A stretch of 64,000 nt of DNA from CAZADA01 sp964526675 (GCA_964526675.1 CAZGLY010000013.1:8810-72809); one strand, 5' to 3'; shown: positions 7,497 to 17,520, counted from the first letter of the stretch. Numbers and translations: made by a program. The notes: generated from the letters alone by a model not told the origin.

Positions 7497-10118
7497 ATGA
7501 TCCGCACTCCGGCGATCTCCGCCGCCGTTCTGATGTCGTCGACCTGTTTGGTGGCGATTCCGGCCGCCGTCGCGCAGGATATCGAGCCCGATGTCGGCGA
7601 GGTTGAGGTGATCGTGGTGCGCGGCGCCTTCATCCCCGATGAAAAGCGCGAAACCTCTGAGATTGCCGCCGTCGTCGACGCGGCGGACTTTTCCGCCGCC
7701 GGCGACGCCGATGCGGCCGCCGCCCTGGTCCGCGTGACCGGCTTGTCGCTCACCGACGGCAAGTTTGTCATCGTCCGTGGTCTGAATGAACGATACAGCA
7801 GCGCCACCCTGAACGGGTCGCCGCTGCCGAGCCCGGAGCCGTTGCGCCGGGTGGCCCCCTTGGATTTGTTTCCGACCAACGCCCTGGAGTCGGTGTTGGT
7901 GCAGAAAACATACTCGCCGGAGTATTCGGGCGAATTCGGCGGCGGCGTGATCGATCTGCGCACCCGTAATCTCCCGGATCAGGCCTATTTCGACATTTCA
8001 ACGTCCGTTGGCTTCAACAGCGTCATCACCGGTGAAGACGTGTTCACAACGCCTGGCGGCGACAGCGACTTCACGGGCTTTGACGATGGCACCCGCAACC
8101 GGCCGCCCGGCTTTGGCAATGGCTTCTTTGACGGCGCGCAGTTTGCCGGTCGTCCGGGCAATCCGGATGGGGATCTGCAAGCGTTGACCGCGGCCTTCGC
8201 CGACTCGCGCATCACCGGATTGGAAGAGCGCACCGTCGCGCCGAACTACGGGTTCGGCCTCAATGGCGGCGACCGTTTTGACCTGAACTCCGCGGTGAGC
8301 GTGGGCGTGATCGGTGGCTTTGGCTACAGCAACGATTGGACGCGCCGCGAGGGCCCCCGTCTCGACCCGACGATCACGGGATCGAACGACGTCGGCTTCG
8401 ACCGCGATCGCGTGAGCAATGAGATCACGAGCAACGTCCTTGGCTCCATCGGGATGGAGATCTTGGGCGACCATGAGGTGCAGCTCACCTTCCTCGGCGC
8501 CCGCTCGACAGAGAATTCGACGGAGATTCGGTCAAACTTCTTTGACCCCAGTTTTGACGAGGCGACCCGCCAGCAGAACCAGTGGTTCGAGCGGCAAGCG
8601 TGGATCACGCAGTTGTCCGGCTCGCACTACTTCCCGGGTTTGAAGGATCTCGCGGTTGAATGGCGGGCGTCCTACTCGGAAGCGCTGCGCGACGCGCCGT
8701 TCCAGACGGAGTTTACGTTCGACCAGGATGCCGAAGACGACATTCTGTTTAACGGCTTGTTGAGCGATGACTTCACGCGGTGGCGGTTCGAACTGCTTGC
8801 TGACCAAGGTCAAGACTACGGCATCGACTTCGAATTGCCGGTGTATGTGGCTGGTTTTGACGTCAATCTCGAGGCGGGTTGGGCTTACAAGACTCTCGAT
8901 CGCAACACCGTCGCGCGGGACGTGTTCCTGATTGACGGCGGGCAGCGGGCGAACAATGCGTCGGTTGAGGAGTTCATCCTTGAAACCGGCGGGGTTGTTG
9001 ACCTGATCGAGAACCCGGACGAAATCCCCGAAGCGTTCCAAGGCGACTTGGAGACGAACGCGTTCTACTTCGCCGCGGACGCCCAGCTGGGTCCCTATAT
9101 TCGCGCGCAAGCTGGGGTGCGGTTCGAAGAGATCGATTTGACGGCCGACGCCTTTACGCGCGACAGCGACGCGCCATTCGCGCAAGTGCCTGGCCCCGAT
9201 ACGGAGATCTCGTCCAACGAAGTCTTGCCGGCCGTGACGATCACGTGGAACCCGCTGCAAAACCAGCAAATCCGTTTCGGCTACTCAGAGACGTTTGTGC
9301 TTCCTCAATTCCGCGAATTGTCGCCGCAACTGTTTGTCGACCGCGGTGAATTGTTTGAGGGCAACCCCTTCCTCGTGCAGACGGACCTGCGGAACGTCGA
9401 CGTGCGGTACGAGTGGTATTTCGGCCGCGATCGCTTCGTGACGGTCGGTGGTTTCTACAAAGACATCGACAATCCGATTGTGCAGGTCACGGGTGATGAG
9501 GGCGACAGCCTGGTCACGAGTTACATCAACGCGCCGGACGCGACATTGCTGGGCGCCGAGCTCGAGTTCGAGAATCGACTTGATCTTGGGAATTACTTCG
9601 AGCTTGGCTTCTTGAACCGTAAAGAGCTGATCGGGACGTTCAACTACACCTATACGGACTCCGAAGTCGGCAACGACGGTGAGGTGATCTCGCTCGCCGG
9701 GTTTAACTCCGACGGCACGCCGAACGCGCTGGTGGCTCCTGCGGATCGCTTCATCGGCGACAACGCCCAGCTGCAAGGACAGTCTGAGCATCTGCTGAAC
9801 GTCTCGTTTGGCTATGAAGACTTTGGCGCGCGGTCGTCGGCGCGGTTCTTCTACAACTTTGTCGGCGAGCGGGTGTTTGCGTTCCCGTCACTGGACGAGA
9901 GCCGGCTGGAAACGCGTGAGACCCTGCCGAATTCTCTCGATTTCCGCTATCGGCGCGCGTTCGACGTGTTCAATCGTGAGTTGGAGTTCAGCTTCACCGC
10001 CCGGAACATCACGAACGCGGAGTACCAGGCCGAGCGGGACACCAGCGCGGGCGTGCGCTTGGTCGAGCGTTACGACATCGGACGGACCATCTCTCTTGGT
10101 CTGACTGGACGGTTCTAA
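7497..10118 (+). CDS. TonB-dependent outer-membrane receptor
   Basis: This 873-residue receptor has a signal peptide ending near AVAQD, a TonB-box-like VEVIVVRG shortly after it, and a plug domain with KFVIVRGLNERYSSATLNG and FGGGVIDLRT. A large barrel follows, ending in an aromatic residue (GLTGRF), the usual outer-membrane-insertion signature. The ribosome-binding site AGGGGGA precedes ATG 7497. Such receptors import a large or scarce ligand using the TonB-ExbBD motor. The substrate cannot be read from sequence. It follows the acidic lipoprotein by 153 bp on the same strand, so the two probably work together. Confidence 0.9.
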   Translation: MIRTPAISAAVLMSSTCLVAIPAAVAQDIEPDVGEVEVIVVRGAFIPDEKRETSEIAAVVDAADFSAAGDADAAAALVRVTGLSLTDGKFVIVRGLNERYSSATLNGSPLPSPEPLRRVAPLDLFPTNALESVLVQKTYSPEYSGEFGGGVIDLRTRNLPDQAYFDISTSVGFNSVITGEDVFTTPGGDSDFTGFDDGTRNRPPGFGNGFFDGAQFAGRPGNPDGDLQALTAAFADSRITGLEERTVAPNYGFGLNGGDRFDLNSAVSVGVIGGFGYSNDWTRREGPRLDPTITGSNDVGFDRDRVSNEITSNVLGSIGMEILGDHEVQLTFLGARSTENSTEIRSNFFDPSFDEATRQQNQWFERQAWITQLSGSHYFPGLKDLAVEWRASYSEALRDAPFQTEFTFDQDAEDDILFNGLLSDDFTRWRFELLADQGQDYGIDFELPVYVAGFDVNLEAGWAYKTLDRNTVARDVFLIDGGQRANNASVEEFILETGGVVDLIENPDEIPEAFQGDLETNAFYFAADAQLGPYIRAQAGVRFEEIDLTADAFTRDSDAPFAQVPGPDTEISSNEVLPAVTITWNPLQNQQIRFGYSETFVLPQFRELSPQLFVDRGELFEGNPFLVQTDLRNVDVRYEWYFGRDRFVTVGGFYKDIDNPIVQVTGDEGDSLVTSYINAPDATLLGAELEFENRLDLGNYFELGFLNRKELIGTFNYTYTDSEVGNDGEVISLAGFNSDGTPNALVAPADRFIGDNAQLQGQSEHLLNVSFGYEDFGARSSARFFYNFVGERVFAFPSLDESRLETRETLPNSLDFRYRRAFDVFNRELEFSFTARNITNAEYQAERDTSAGVRLVERYDIGRTISLGLTGRF

Positions 10119-10487
10119 GACGGCGCTTGTCGCGATCTCGGGTTAGCCTCGCTGCGTGCGGCGGAGCTGCGCCTGAGATCGTGTGTCGCTGGCGCATGAG
10201 GCGCCGACGTACCCGCATGCGGCTGTTGGACCCGTGGCCGGATGACGTCAGGAACCGACGGCGTTCCACGGATCCACGTTGGTCGAGTTTGCGTTGAGGC
10301 GCTTGGCGCGCAGCGCGGTCTGGCGCTTTCGGCGCGCACGGACCAAAGCGCGCGGCGCGGGCGCGTCCCCGCGCTCACCGGCCGGGGTCCGCGTCGGGCC
10401 ACCATTGACCAACGCGCGTTCGAGGACGGCGCCGTCGTCCGGACCGTCGGCGCTCCGTTTCCGGATGAGACGACGATCCGGCGCTTT
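10119..10487. other. 369-bp intergenic region after the receptor
   Basis: No supported gene was found. Short open frames here have no ribosome-binding site and no recognisable protein. A hairpin lies close to the receptor stop; the remainder shows nothing I can name. Confidence 0.5.
10133..10181 (+). terminator. hairpin after the TonB receptor, possible terminator
   Basis: CGATCTCGGG (10133-10142) pairs with CCTGAGATCG (10172-10181), with one G-U pair. The inner sequence also looks able to fold. There is no T tract, so it may be a stability or Rho-related structure rather than an intrinsic terminator. Confidence 0.35.
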
Positions 10488-10946
10488 CTACTCGGCGGGC
10501 GTGTCGGACGCCGGCGGCATATGGGCGTCTGCGAAGACGTCGAAGTCAGCGAAGAACGCTTCGGCGTTCGCCGAGAGGTCTTCGCGCCGGAACGTGCGCA
10601 CCGCTAAGCCCGTCGCGTCGCCGGCGTGGCCCTGGACCTGCGTGGCGGCGGCGTCAAACGCGTCATCGCCGGCGCGCGCGTCGATCATGTCGCCGAGCGC
10701 GGTGTAGACTTCGTAATACATCTGGCCGATTTCCGTAGAGCTCGGGCCGCTATCGCTGAGGATGTCGGCTGTCCGCAGCCGTTCCGTGGCGGCGCGCACG
10801 CCCACCGCCGCGGCTTCGAACGCCGCTATCTCCTCAGGCGGGTAAGCTGGTGCGGACTCCGTTTGGCCGCACGCCGCCGCGCTGAGCCCAAGGCTGAGAG
10901 CCGCGATGATCCGGCCGATGTGGATTTGCCCATGGTGTCGCGCCAT
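10488..10946 (-). CDS. small lipoprotein of unknown function
   Basis: This 152-residue protein has a signal peptide with lipobox SAAAC followed by Gly-Gln-Thr-Glu. The ATG at 10946 is preceded by GAGGGGC at good spacing; an open frame continues upstream to 11945 but has no matching start. The mature part is alpha-helical and acidic (PPEEIAAFEAAAVGVRAATERLR; EDLSANAEAFFADFDVFADAH) with no motif I recognise. It is divergent from the secretion operon, with 237 bp between the starts. Confidence 0.7.
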   Translation of the reverse strand: MARHHGQIHIGRIIAALSLGLSAAACGQTESAPAYPPEEIAAFEAAAVGVRAATERLRTADILSDSGPSSTEIGQMYYEVYTALGDMIDARAGDDAFDAAATQVQGHAGDATGLAVRTFRREDLSANAEAFFADFDVFADAHMPPASDTPAE

Positions 10947-11183
10947 AATTCGCCCCTCGTTACATGGTGAAGCAACGATCGACCGCATGGCGCGGTCGCC
11001 GTGGTGTGCACGGCTGGTCGATAGCGTCCCGCACCGCGCGGGTCTAGCGGGGGCTGCACGGATGTCACTCCCAATGCGTGCTGGCGCGCAATATGAGTGC
11101 GTCGTTGGCATGGACCTGTCATGGTGGTCGCGCGGCGGACAGACCGCGCGACGCAGTGTCGACAACACGTCTGGTGGGTTGAA

Positions 11184-12140
11184 ATGACGCGAGCCGAAGC
11201 GATCAGCGCGGCAACATTTGCGGGCGAGTGCGGGCTGACCGCCACATTCGCCATGGCTCTCGCCTTGTTGTGCTTGGCGGCGACAAAGCCGTCGCGAAAC
11301 CTGGTCGGCGCGCCGGTTGCCGCGGGCGGAGCCGCGGCCGCGACGCTCCAGGCGGACCTGACCGTGTTGACCTCCTTCGATCCGTTCCATCGTGGCGCAG
11401 TGCCGGTGGTTGAGGCGGTCGAAACGGAGGATGCGCCGGAAACGAGCCTGAATCTGACGTTGAGCTTCGTGCGTGTGGCGACGGAGCCGGAGGGCAGCGT
11501 GGCGGCCATTGTCGGGCCGGGCAACGCCGTCCAGCGATACCGCATCGGCGACGAAGTGATTCCCGGGGTGCAATTGCGCTCCATTCAGGTGGACCGGGTT
11601 TTGCTTGGACGTGCGGACGGCGCTGTGGAAGCGCTGACGCTGGACGACGGGATGAGCCTGTTGCGTCCGGCTGGCGTTCGGACCGAGCCGGACGGGGCGG
11701 CGCCGGACGCCGCCGCGCGGCTGACGCTGCTGCGCGAGGATTCGGGCCGCGAAGCGGGCGCCGCGTCGGGCGAGGCTCAGAGCGCGCGTTCTGACGACGC
11801 AAGCGGAGGCGGCGCGGCGGGCGCGACCCGGCTGGATGTCGCGGCGCTCGACGCGCGGGCCCTGGCCCAAAGCGTGCGTGCGGAGGCCGTCGCTTTGGAT
11901 GATGGTCGTCCCGGGCTGCGGTTGACGCCTCAAGGGGATGGACAAGCTTTGATAGAAGCAGGTCTGGAGCCCGGCGACGTGGTGCTGGAAATACAGGGGC
12001 GTCGCGTGCGTGATGAATTCGATCTGCTGAACGCCATGGCGAGCCTTGAAGAGGGGCCGTCTTTGTCGTTCCTGGTAAACCGGAACGGGAGCGATATGAC
12101 CATCACGCTTGAGTTCACATCATCGGGGGCGGGGCGGTGA
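11184..12140 (+). CDS. gspC: type II secretion protein C
   Basis: This 318-residue inner-membrane protein has one transmembrane segment at about residues 15-33, a homology-region domain (SFVRVATEPEGSVAAIVGPG, RYRIGDEVIPGVQLRSI) that contacts the GspD secretin, and a C-terminal PDZ domain (IEAGLEPGDVVLEIQGRRV) implicated in substrate choice. The start at 11184 follows a GGTGGG; an in-frame start at 11097 would add a non-conserved N-terminus. Its GTGA stop overlaps the gspD start, and it is the first gene of the operon. Confidence 0.88.
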   Translation: MTRAEAISAATFAGECGLTATFAMALALLCLAATKPSRNLVGAPVAAGGAAAATLQADLTVLTSFDPFHRGAVPVVEAVETEDAPETSLNLTLSFVRVATEPEGSVAAIVGPGNAVQRYRIGDEVIPGVQLRSIQVDRVLLGRADGAVEALTLDDGMSLLRPAGVRTEPDGAAPDAAARLTLLREDSGREAGAASGEAQSARSDDASGGGAAGATRLDVAALDARALAQSVRAEAVALDDGRPGLRLTPQGDGQALIEAGLEPGDVVLEIQGRRVRDEFDLLNAMASLEEGPSLSFLVNRNGSDMTITLEFTSSGAGR

Positions 12141-14167
12141 CGCAGAAGCGGACGACGGATATGGGGCAACACCGTTCTGATCTGGCGGGGGCTCACCAGC
12201 GCGGCGCGCGGGGGCGCCGGTTGTCGTTGATGACCTTGGCGGCGTCCGTTTTGGCGCCAGCCGGCGTGGCGGCGCCGGCGGCCATGGCTCAGGAGACGCA
12301 CATCCTGAACATGCGCAACGCCGACATTCAGGAACTCATCCAAGACGTGTCGAGCGTTACGCGCACGACGTTCATCGTGCACCCCGCGGTGAAGGGCAAA
12401 GTCACCGTGACCTCCCAGACGCCTCTGAGCGAGGAGGAGGTGTTTGAGGTTTTCTTGGCCACGTTGCGGGTGCTCAACTACACGGTGATCCCGACTGAGC
12501 AGCCGGGCGCCTACCGCATCGTTCCCGACAGCACGGCGGCGGAGGACATCGGGGTCATCGGGGCCAGCGGCCGGCCGTCGGACCAGTTCGCGACCGAGGT
12601 CATCCGGCTCAAATACTTCAACGCGGTGGAGGCCGCGAAAATGGTGACGCCGCTCGTCAACGGACGCGGCAAGGTCACCGCGAATCCGGACGGCAACATT
12701 CTCATCGTGGTGGATTACGCCGGCAACATTCAGCGCATTCGCCGCATCCTTGAGGAGGCCGACCGCGACGACTCCGTCATCACCACGATCCGCTTAAACA
12801 ACATGCCCGCGGCGGAAGCGGCGCGCATTCTCAACGAATTCAATGACGGCAACCGGCGCGGCGCCGCCAACGCCGGCGCGTCCGGCGTGACGGCGGTCGC
12901 GGTGGAAAGCGGCAACGCCCTTCTCTTGCGCGGCGAGGCCAGCCAAGTGACGCGCATGCAGGCCCTTGCCCGCGAACTCGACTCTGCGAGCGAGCCCAGC
13001 GAAACGCTGCGTGTCGTCTATTTGAAGCACGCCGTGGCGGCGGACATTGTGCCGACCTTGGAAGCGGTGGCGGCGTCGATGGCGCGTCCCGGGGCGCAGC
13101 AAGCGTCGGTCACGATCCCGTTCGACACTGCCACGAACGCGTTGGTGTTAAGCGCGGAGCCTCAAACCCTTAACGCGCTGACGCGGGTGATTGACTATCT
13201 CGATATTCGCCGCGCGCAAGTGCAGATCGAGGCGATTATTGTCGAGGTGTCGGATGACGCCGCGCGCGAATTGGGGTTGGAGTTTGTTTTGTCCGGGATA
13301 AACTCCAACGTTCCCTTCGTCTCAACAAGTTTCACCAACTCGGCGCCCAACATTTTGGCGTTGTCGGGGGCGGCTCTGCTTGATGAATTCGGCCTCGATG
13401 TCGATCTGGACGGCAACGGCGAGGACGACATCAACCTGGGTCAACAGGCGCTGGAGTCGCTCTTGGGCGTCACCGGCGGCACCCTGGGGTTTGCTCGGGA
13501 GTTCAACGACGGCACGCTGTTTAGCGCGATCTTGAACGCGGTCGAAACCGACACCGAGTCCAACCTGTTGTCGACGCCGTCCGTGACGACATTGGACAAC
13601 GAAGAAGCGCGCATCTTCGTGGGTCAGGAAATTCCCATCACCACCGGGTCCTCCCTGGGCGACGCCAACAACAATCCGTTTGTGACGACTCAACGGCAGG
13701 ATGTGGGTATTGAACTCAAAGTGACGCCGCAGATCAGTGATGACAGCGTCATTCGGCTGTCGATTCTCCAAGAAGTTGACAGCATCGCGCAAACAATCAC
13801 GAACGGCACGACGGACTTTATTACTGATAAGCGCTCGGTTGAGACATCAGTCCTGGCGGATAACGGCGAAATCATTGTGTTGGGCGGGTTGATCGAACAA
13901 GATGACGCGGTCATTCGCCAAAAGGTTCCCCTGTTGGGGGACATCCCGATTCTTGGGCGGTTGTTCCGGAATGACTCCGTGACGTCGTCGCGCACCAATC
14001 TGGTCGTCTTCCTGCGACCCACGATTTTGCGCAGCGAGCAGGATGTGCGTTCGATCACCAATCAACGCTTCGAGTACATTAACAATCAAACGGACAATGC
14101 CGGCACCAACCTGAATCGCTTCTTGCGCGATGTGATGGGCGTTGAGAGGCCGGCGTCACGCAATTAG
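12137..14167 (+). CDS. gspD: type II secretion secretin D
   Basis: This 676-residue outer-membrane secretin has N0 (HILNMRNADIQELIQDVSS), several N1-N3 repeats (VIRLKYFNAVEAAKMV; VVYLKHAVAADIV), and the secretin domain with LSTPSVTTLDNEEA and VPLLGDIPILGRLFR. A long basic stretch precedes the signal peptide, which ends near AMAQ. GTG 12137 overlaps the gspC stop by four bases and has GGGGGCGGGG upstream, implying translational coupling. The protein multimerises into the exit channel. Confidence 0.95.
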   Translation: MTQKRTTDMGQHRSDLAGAHQRGARGRRLSLMTLAASVLAPAGVAAPAAMAQETHILNMRNADIQELIQDVSSVTRTTFIVHPAVKGKVTVTSQTPLSEEEVFEVFLATLRVLNYTVIPTEQPGAYRIVPDSTAAEDIGVIGASGRPSDQFATEVIRLKYFNAVEAAKMVTPLVNGRGKVTANPDGNILIVVDYAGNIQRIRRILEEADRDDSVITTIRLNNMPAAEAARILNEFNDGNRRGAANAGASGVTAVAVESGNALLLRGEASQVTRMQALARELDSASEPSETLRVVYLKHAVAADIVPTLEAVAASMARPGAQQASVTIPFDTATNALVLSAEPQTLNALTRVIDYLDIRRAQVQIEAIIVEVSDDAARELGLEFVLSGINSNVPFVSTSFTNSAPNILALSGAALLDEFGLDVDLDGNGEDDINLGQQALESLLGVTGGTLGFAREFNDGTLFSAILNAVETDTESNLLSTPSVTTLDNEEARIFVGQEIPITTGSSLGDANNNPFVTTQRQDVGIELKVTPQISDDSVIRLSILQEVDSIAQTITNGTTDFITDKRSVETSVLADNGEIIVLGGLIEQDDAVIRQKVPLLGDIPILGRLFRNDSVTSSRTNLVVFLRPTILRSEQDVRSITNQRFEYINNQTDNAGTNLNRFLRDVMGVERPASRN

Positions 14168-14176
14168 GGCGTATCG

Positions 14177-15697
14177 ATGGCCATAGACGAACGGCAGCAC
14201 ACCCCGATTCTGAGCTACGCTTTCGCGAAAGAGCACGGGGTGATTGTGCTGGAAACCGGCGACCCCGCGCGGGTTGGCGTGCGCGACGGCGCGCGGCCCG
14301 GGGCGATCATGGAGGCGCGCCGGGCCATCGGCGGACCGGTGACGCCGATCAGCCTGACGCCGGCGGCTTTCGATCAGCATCTCTCAGAGGTGTATGCCTC
14401 CAACGGCATCGGCAGTGCGGAACTCGACGATCACCTCAACAACGCGGATGATCTGAACAGCCTGTTGGAAAGTTTGCCCTCGGCGGACTTGCTCGACAGC
14501 GAGGACAATGCGCCGGTTATTCGTTTGATTAACGGCTTGATTTCCGAAGCCATCAAGACCAACGCGTCGGATATTCACGTGGAGCCGTACGAAGACCGGC
14601 TGTCAATTCGGTTTCGGATCGATGGCATTCTGCGCGAGGTTCTCAGCGAGGATCGCCGGCTGGCGCCGCTGTTGGCCTCACGTCTCAAGGTGATGTCGCG
14701 CCTCGACATCGCCGAGAAGCGCGTGCCCCAGGACGGCCGCATGTCGCTGTCGCTTGGAGGGCGCTCGGTCGACGTGCGGGTGTCGACCTTGCCGTCACGC
14801 TATGGCGAGCGGGTGGTTCTGCGTCTGCTCGACAAGGATCGGGCGCGTCTGCGTCTCGAAGACCTGGGCATGGCGCAACAAACGTTGGATTCGCTTCAAA
14901 GCGCGTTCCGACAGCCCAACGGCGTGATCCTGGTTACGGGCCCGACCGGCTCCGGCAAGACGACCACGCTCTACGCCGGGCTGACCATGCTGAACGATCA
15001 GACCCGCAACATCCTCACGGTTGAAGATCCGATCGAATACGGCCTCGACGGCGTGGGTCAAACACAGGTCAATTCGAAGGTCGGCATGACCTTCGCCAAC
15101 GGCTTGCGCGCCATTCTGCGGCAGGACCCGGACATCGTGATGGTCGGCGAGATTCGTGACGTGGAGACCGCCCGTATTGGCGTCCAGGCGAGTTTGACCG
15201 GTCACTTGGTGCTCTCCACGATTCACACCAACAACGCGATCGCGGCGATCACCCGCTTGCGCGATATGGGCGTGGAGCCGTTTCTGTTGGCTTCGACCGT
15301 GCGCGCGATTTTGGCCCAACGCCTGTTGCGCCGCCTCTGCGATTCTTGCAAAGCGCCCTACCGCCCCGACGATCATGAGAAGTCGTTGCTGGGCGTGTCG
15401 CCCCACGCGGACGTGACGTTCTACAAGGCGGTGGGATGCTCGCAGTGCAATCAACTGGGTTATGAGGGCCGCCTCGGCGCGTATGAGGTTGTTCTCATCG
15501 ACGACCATTTGCGGCGCATGATCCATGACGACGCCCGCGAGGTCGACATGGCCACGCACGCGTTCCGGAATTCCGACACGCTGTTGCGCAGCGGCGCGCG
15601 GCACGTGGTGGACGGCCTCACCACCGCTGAAGAAGTGCTGCGGGTGTGCCGCACCGATGGCAATGCGGCGGAAGAGTTAAGCCATGGCGGCGTTTGA
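14177..15697 (+). CDS. gspE: type II secretion ATPase E
   Basis: This 506-residue cytoplasmic ATPase drives pseudopilus assembly. Walker A is GPTGSGKTTT, the Asp box is TVEDPIEY, Walker B is IVMVGEIRD and the His box is STIHTNN. A zinc-binding pair, CDSC and CSQC, lies near the C-terminus, as in GspE/PilB-family ATPases. It starts 9 bp after gspD and overlaps gspF by 14 bases. Confidence 0.95.
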   Translation: MAIDERQHTPILSYAFAKEHGVIVLETGDPARVGVRDGARPGAIMEARRAIGGPVTPISLTPAAFDQHLSEVYASNGIGSAELDDHLNNADDLNSLLESLPSADLLDSEDNAPVIRLINGLISEAIKTNASDIHVEPYEDRLSIRFRIDGILREVLSEDRRLAPLLASRLKVMSRLDIAEKRVPQDGRMSLSLGGRSVDVRVSTLPSRYGERVVLRLLDKDRARLRLEDLGMAQQTLDSLQSAFRQPNGVILVTGPTGSGKTTTLYAGLTMLNDQTRNILTVEDPIEYGLDGVGQTQVNSKVGMTFANGLRAILRQDPDIVMVGEIRDVETARIGVQASLTGHLVLSTIHTNNAIAAITRLRDMGVEPFLLASTVRAILAQRLLRRLCDSCKAPYRPDDHEKSLLGVSPHADVTFYKAVGCSQCNQLGYEGRLGAYEVVLIDDHLRRMIHDDAREVDMATHAFRNSDTLLRSGARHVVDGLTTAEEVLRVCRTDGNAAEELSHGGV

Positions 15698-16928
15698 GTA
15701 CGTCGCACTCGACGCGGCCGGCAAGCGCACGAAAGGCATTGTCGCGGCGGACAACGCGCGCGCGGCCCGCAAGGAGCTCCGGGCGCGCCGACTGACTCTG
15801 CTGAAGTTGGACGAGGCGCGCCAGGGCCGCGCCGCGCGTGCGCAACAGGACGCGGACGGCGGCGCTCTGGCCCGGCTGTTCTCCAACGACTCCCTGCCGA
15901 CGGGCGATTTGTCCTTGATCACGCGTCAGCTTGCGATCCTGATCCGCGCCGGCACGCCGGTGGAGGAGGCGCTGAACGCCGTCGCGGCGCAGACCAATCT
16001 GCCCAAGGGACGGCGTATTCTGCTGTCGGCGCGCACCGAGGTCGTCGAGGGGCGGCGTTTCGCGGACGCGCTCGGCAAGCATCCCGGAGCGTTCAACGAC
16101 CTTTACCGATCCGTCGTCGCCGCCGGGGAGGCGTCTGGCGGTTTGGGCGACGTGATGGAGCGCTTGGCGGATTTTATGGAGCGCGCCGAGGAGATTAAAC
16201 GCAAGGCGCTCACCGCGACGATCTACCCGATCGTGTTGACCTTCGTGGCGACCGGGATCGTCAGTGCACTGATGGTGTTCGTGGTGCCGCGGGTGGTGGA
16301 GCAGTTTGAAACACTGGGCCAGGACTTGCCGCTGCTGACCCAAATTGTGATCGCGATTTCCGCGTTCCTGCGCGGCTATGGCCTGTTCGTGCTGGGCGGC
16401 CTGTTCGCCGCTGTGATCGGTCTGCGGCGGCTGATGAAGAACAAACAAGCGCGGCGGACCGTGCACACGCTTGGCCTGAAGGTTCCGGTCATCGGCAAGC
16501 TGTGGCGGGGCGCGGAGGCGGCCCGGTTCGCGCGCACGCTGGCCACGCTGATCGCCAGCGGCGCGCCCGCCCTGGAGAGCACCGCGGCGGCGCGCTCGAC
16601 GCTCTCCAACGCGGTGATGGCGGGGGCGGTTGAGGACATCGTGACATCCGTGCGCGAGGGCGGGTCGCTCAGCGCCGCGATGCGCCGCACAGGGGCGTTT
16701 CCTCCGCTGCTCGCGCATCTGGCGGCCAGCGGCGAGCAAAGCGGGCAGTTGGCGGACATGCTGGAGAAGGGCGCGGTCTATCTGGAGCGCGAGTTTGAGG
16801 CGGTGACGCAGGTGGCGCTCAACCTGATGGAGCCCCTGATCATTCTGATTATGGGCGCGCTGGTCGCGACCATTGTGCTGGCGATCATGATGCCGATTCT
16901 GCAGCTCAACACGCTGGCCGGGATGTAG
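15684..16928 (+). CDS. gspF: type II secretion inner-membrane protein F
   Basis: This 414-residue polytopic protein has the two repeated GspF domains: RQLAILIRAGTPVEEAL with the motif GRRFADAL, and RFARTLATLIASGAPALES with EGGSLSAAM. There are three hydrophobic segments (about IVLTFVATGIVSALMVFVVP, the following GLFVLGGLFAAVIGL, and LIILIMGALVATIVLAIMMP). It anchors the GspE motor in the inner membrane. Confidence 0.95.
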   Translation: MAAFEYVALDAAGKRTKGIVAADNARAARKELRARRLTLLKLDEARQGRAARAQQDADGGALARLFSNDSLPTGDLSLITRQLAILIRAGTPVEEALNAVAAQTNLPKGRRILLSARTEVVEGRRFADALGKHPGAFNDLYRSVVAAGEASGGLGDVMERLADFMERAEEIKRKALTATIYPIVLTFVATGIVSALMVFVVPRVVEQFETLGQDLPLLTQIVIAISAFLRGYGLFVLGGLFAAVIGLRRLMKNKQARRTVHTLGLKVPVIGKLWRGAEAARFARTLATLIASGAPALESTAAARSTLSNAVMAGAVEDIVTSVREGGSLSAAMRRTGAFPPLLAHLAASGEQSGQLADMLEKGAVYLEREFEAVTQVALNLMEPLIILIMGALVATIVLAIMMPILQLNTLAGM

Positions 16929-16994
16929 TACGACACGCTAACGGTTGCGCACCGGCGGCGATGGAGACCGCTGGCGAAGGCATGGGAAAGTGGG

Positions 16995-17507
16995 ATGACC
17001 GAGACGAGCATGAACGACAATGACCTCGATCCGGCCGCGGCCACCCAGGCGGCGGACGCGACGCGCGCGACGGCGCGACGCCGCCGTAAGGATGCCGGCT
17101 TCACGCTGACCGAACTGATGGTGACCGTGCTCATCATCGGCCTTCTGTCGACGGCGGCTGTGCTGACGGTGTTCAATCTGCTCGACAGCGCGCGGACCAC
17201 GAAAGCGACGTCGGACATCCGCACGATCGCGACGGCGTTGGACCTCTACCGCGCGTCGATCGGGCGGTATCCCGGCCCTGATCAGGGCTTGGCGGCGCTG
17301 ACGTCGGCCCCGTCGGGCTTGCGCAGCCCGGGTCGGTATCCGAGCGAGGGCTTTATGCCGAACATTCCGTCCGATCCGTGGGGCTATGACTACGTCTATG
17401 ACGCGCCCGGCCAGGACGGCAAACCCTATGACCTCTATTCTCTGGGTGCGGACGGACAGCCAGGGGGCGAGGGGCTCGACGCGGACATCAGCGTCTGGGC
17501 GCTTTGA
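16995..17507 (+). CDS. gspG: type II secretion major pseudopilin G
   Basis: This 170-residue pseudopilin has a long 34-residue basic leader ending in the prepilin-peptidase site DAG, then FTLTELMV with Glu at +5. The C-terminal YSLGADGQPGGEGLDADI is the calcium-binding loop typical of GspG. GGAAAGTGGG precedes ATG 16995; ATG 17010 is a possible alternative. A 66-bp gap separates it from gspF, the largest inside the operon, and could hold a secondary promoter for the pseudopilins. Confidence 0.93.
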   Translation: MTETSMNDNDLDPAAATQAADATRATARRRRKDAGFTLTELMVTVLIIGLLSTAAVLTVFNLLDSARTTKATSDIRTIATALDLYRASIGRYPGPDQGLAALTSAPSGLRSPGRYPSEGFMPNIPSDPWGYDYVYDAPGQDGKPYDLYSLGADGQPGGEGLDADISVWAL

Positions 17508-17520
17508 GGGGTTCGCCCCT

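Noticed and set aside
10119..10487. Open frames in the gap after the TonB receptor (for example 10242-10607 plus strand)
   Set aside because: There is no ribosome-binding site, the product is Arg-rich, and the frame overlaps the minus-strand lipoprotein gene that has a clear signal peptide.
10947..11945. Upstream extension of the small minus-strand lipoprotein gene, opposite gspC
   Set aside because: The lipoprotein signal peptide and ribosome-binding site fix the start at 10946, and the extension is antisense to gspC.
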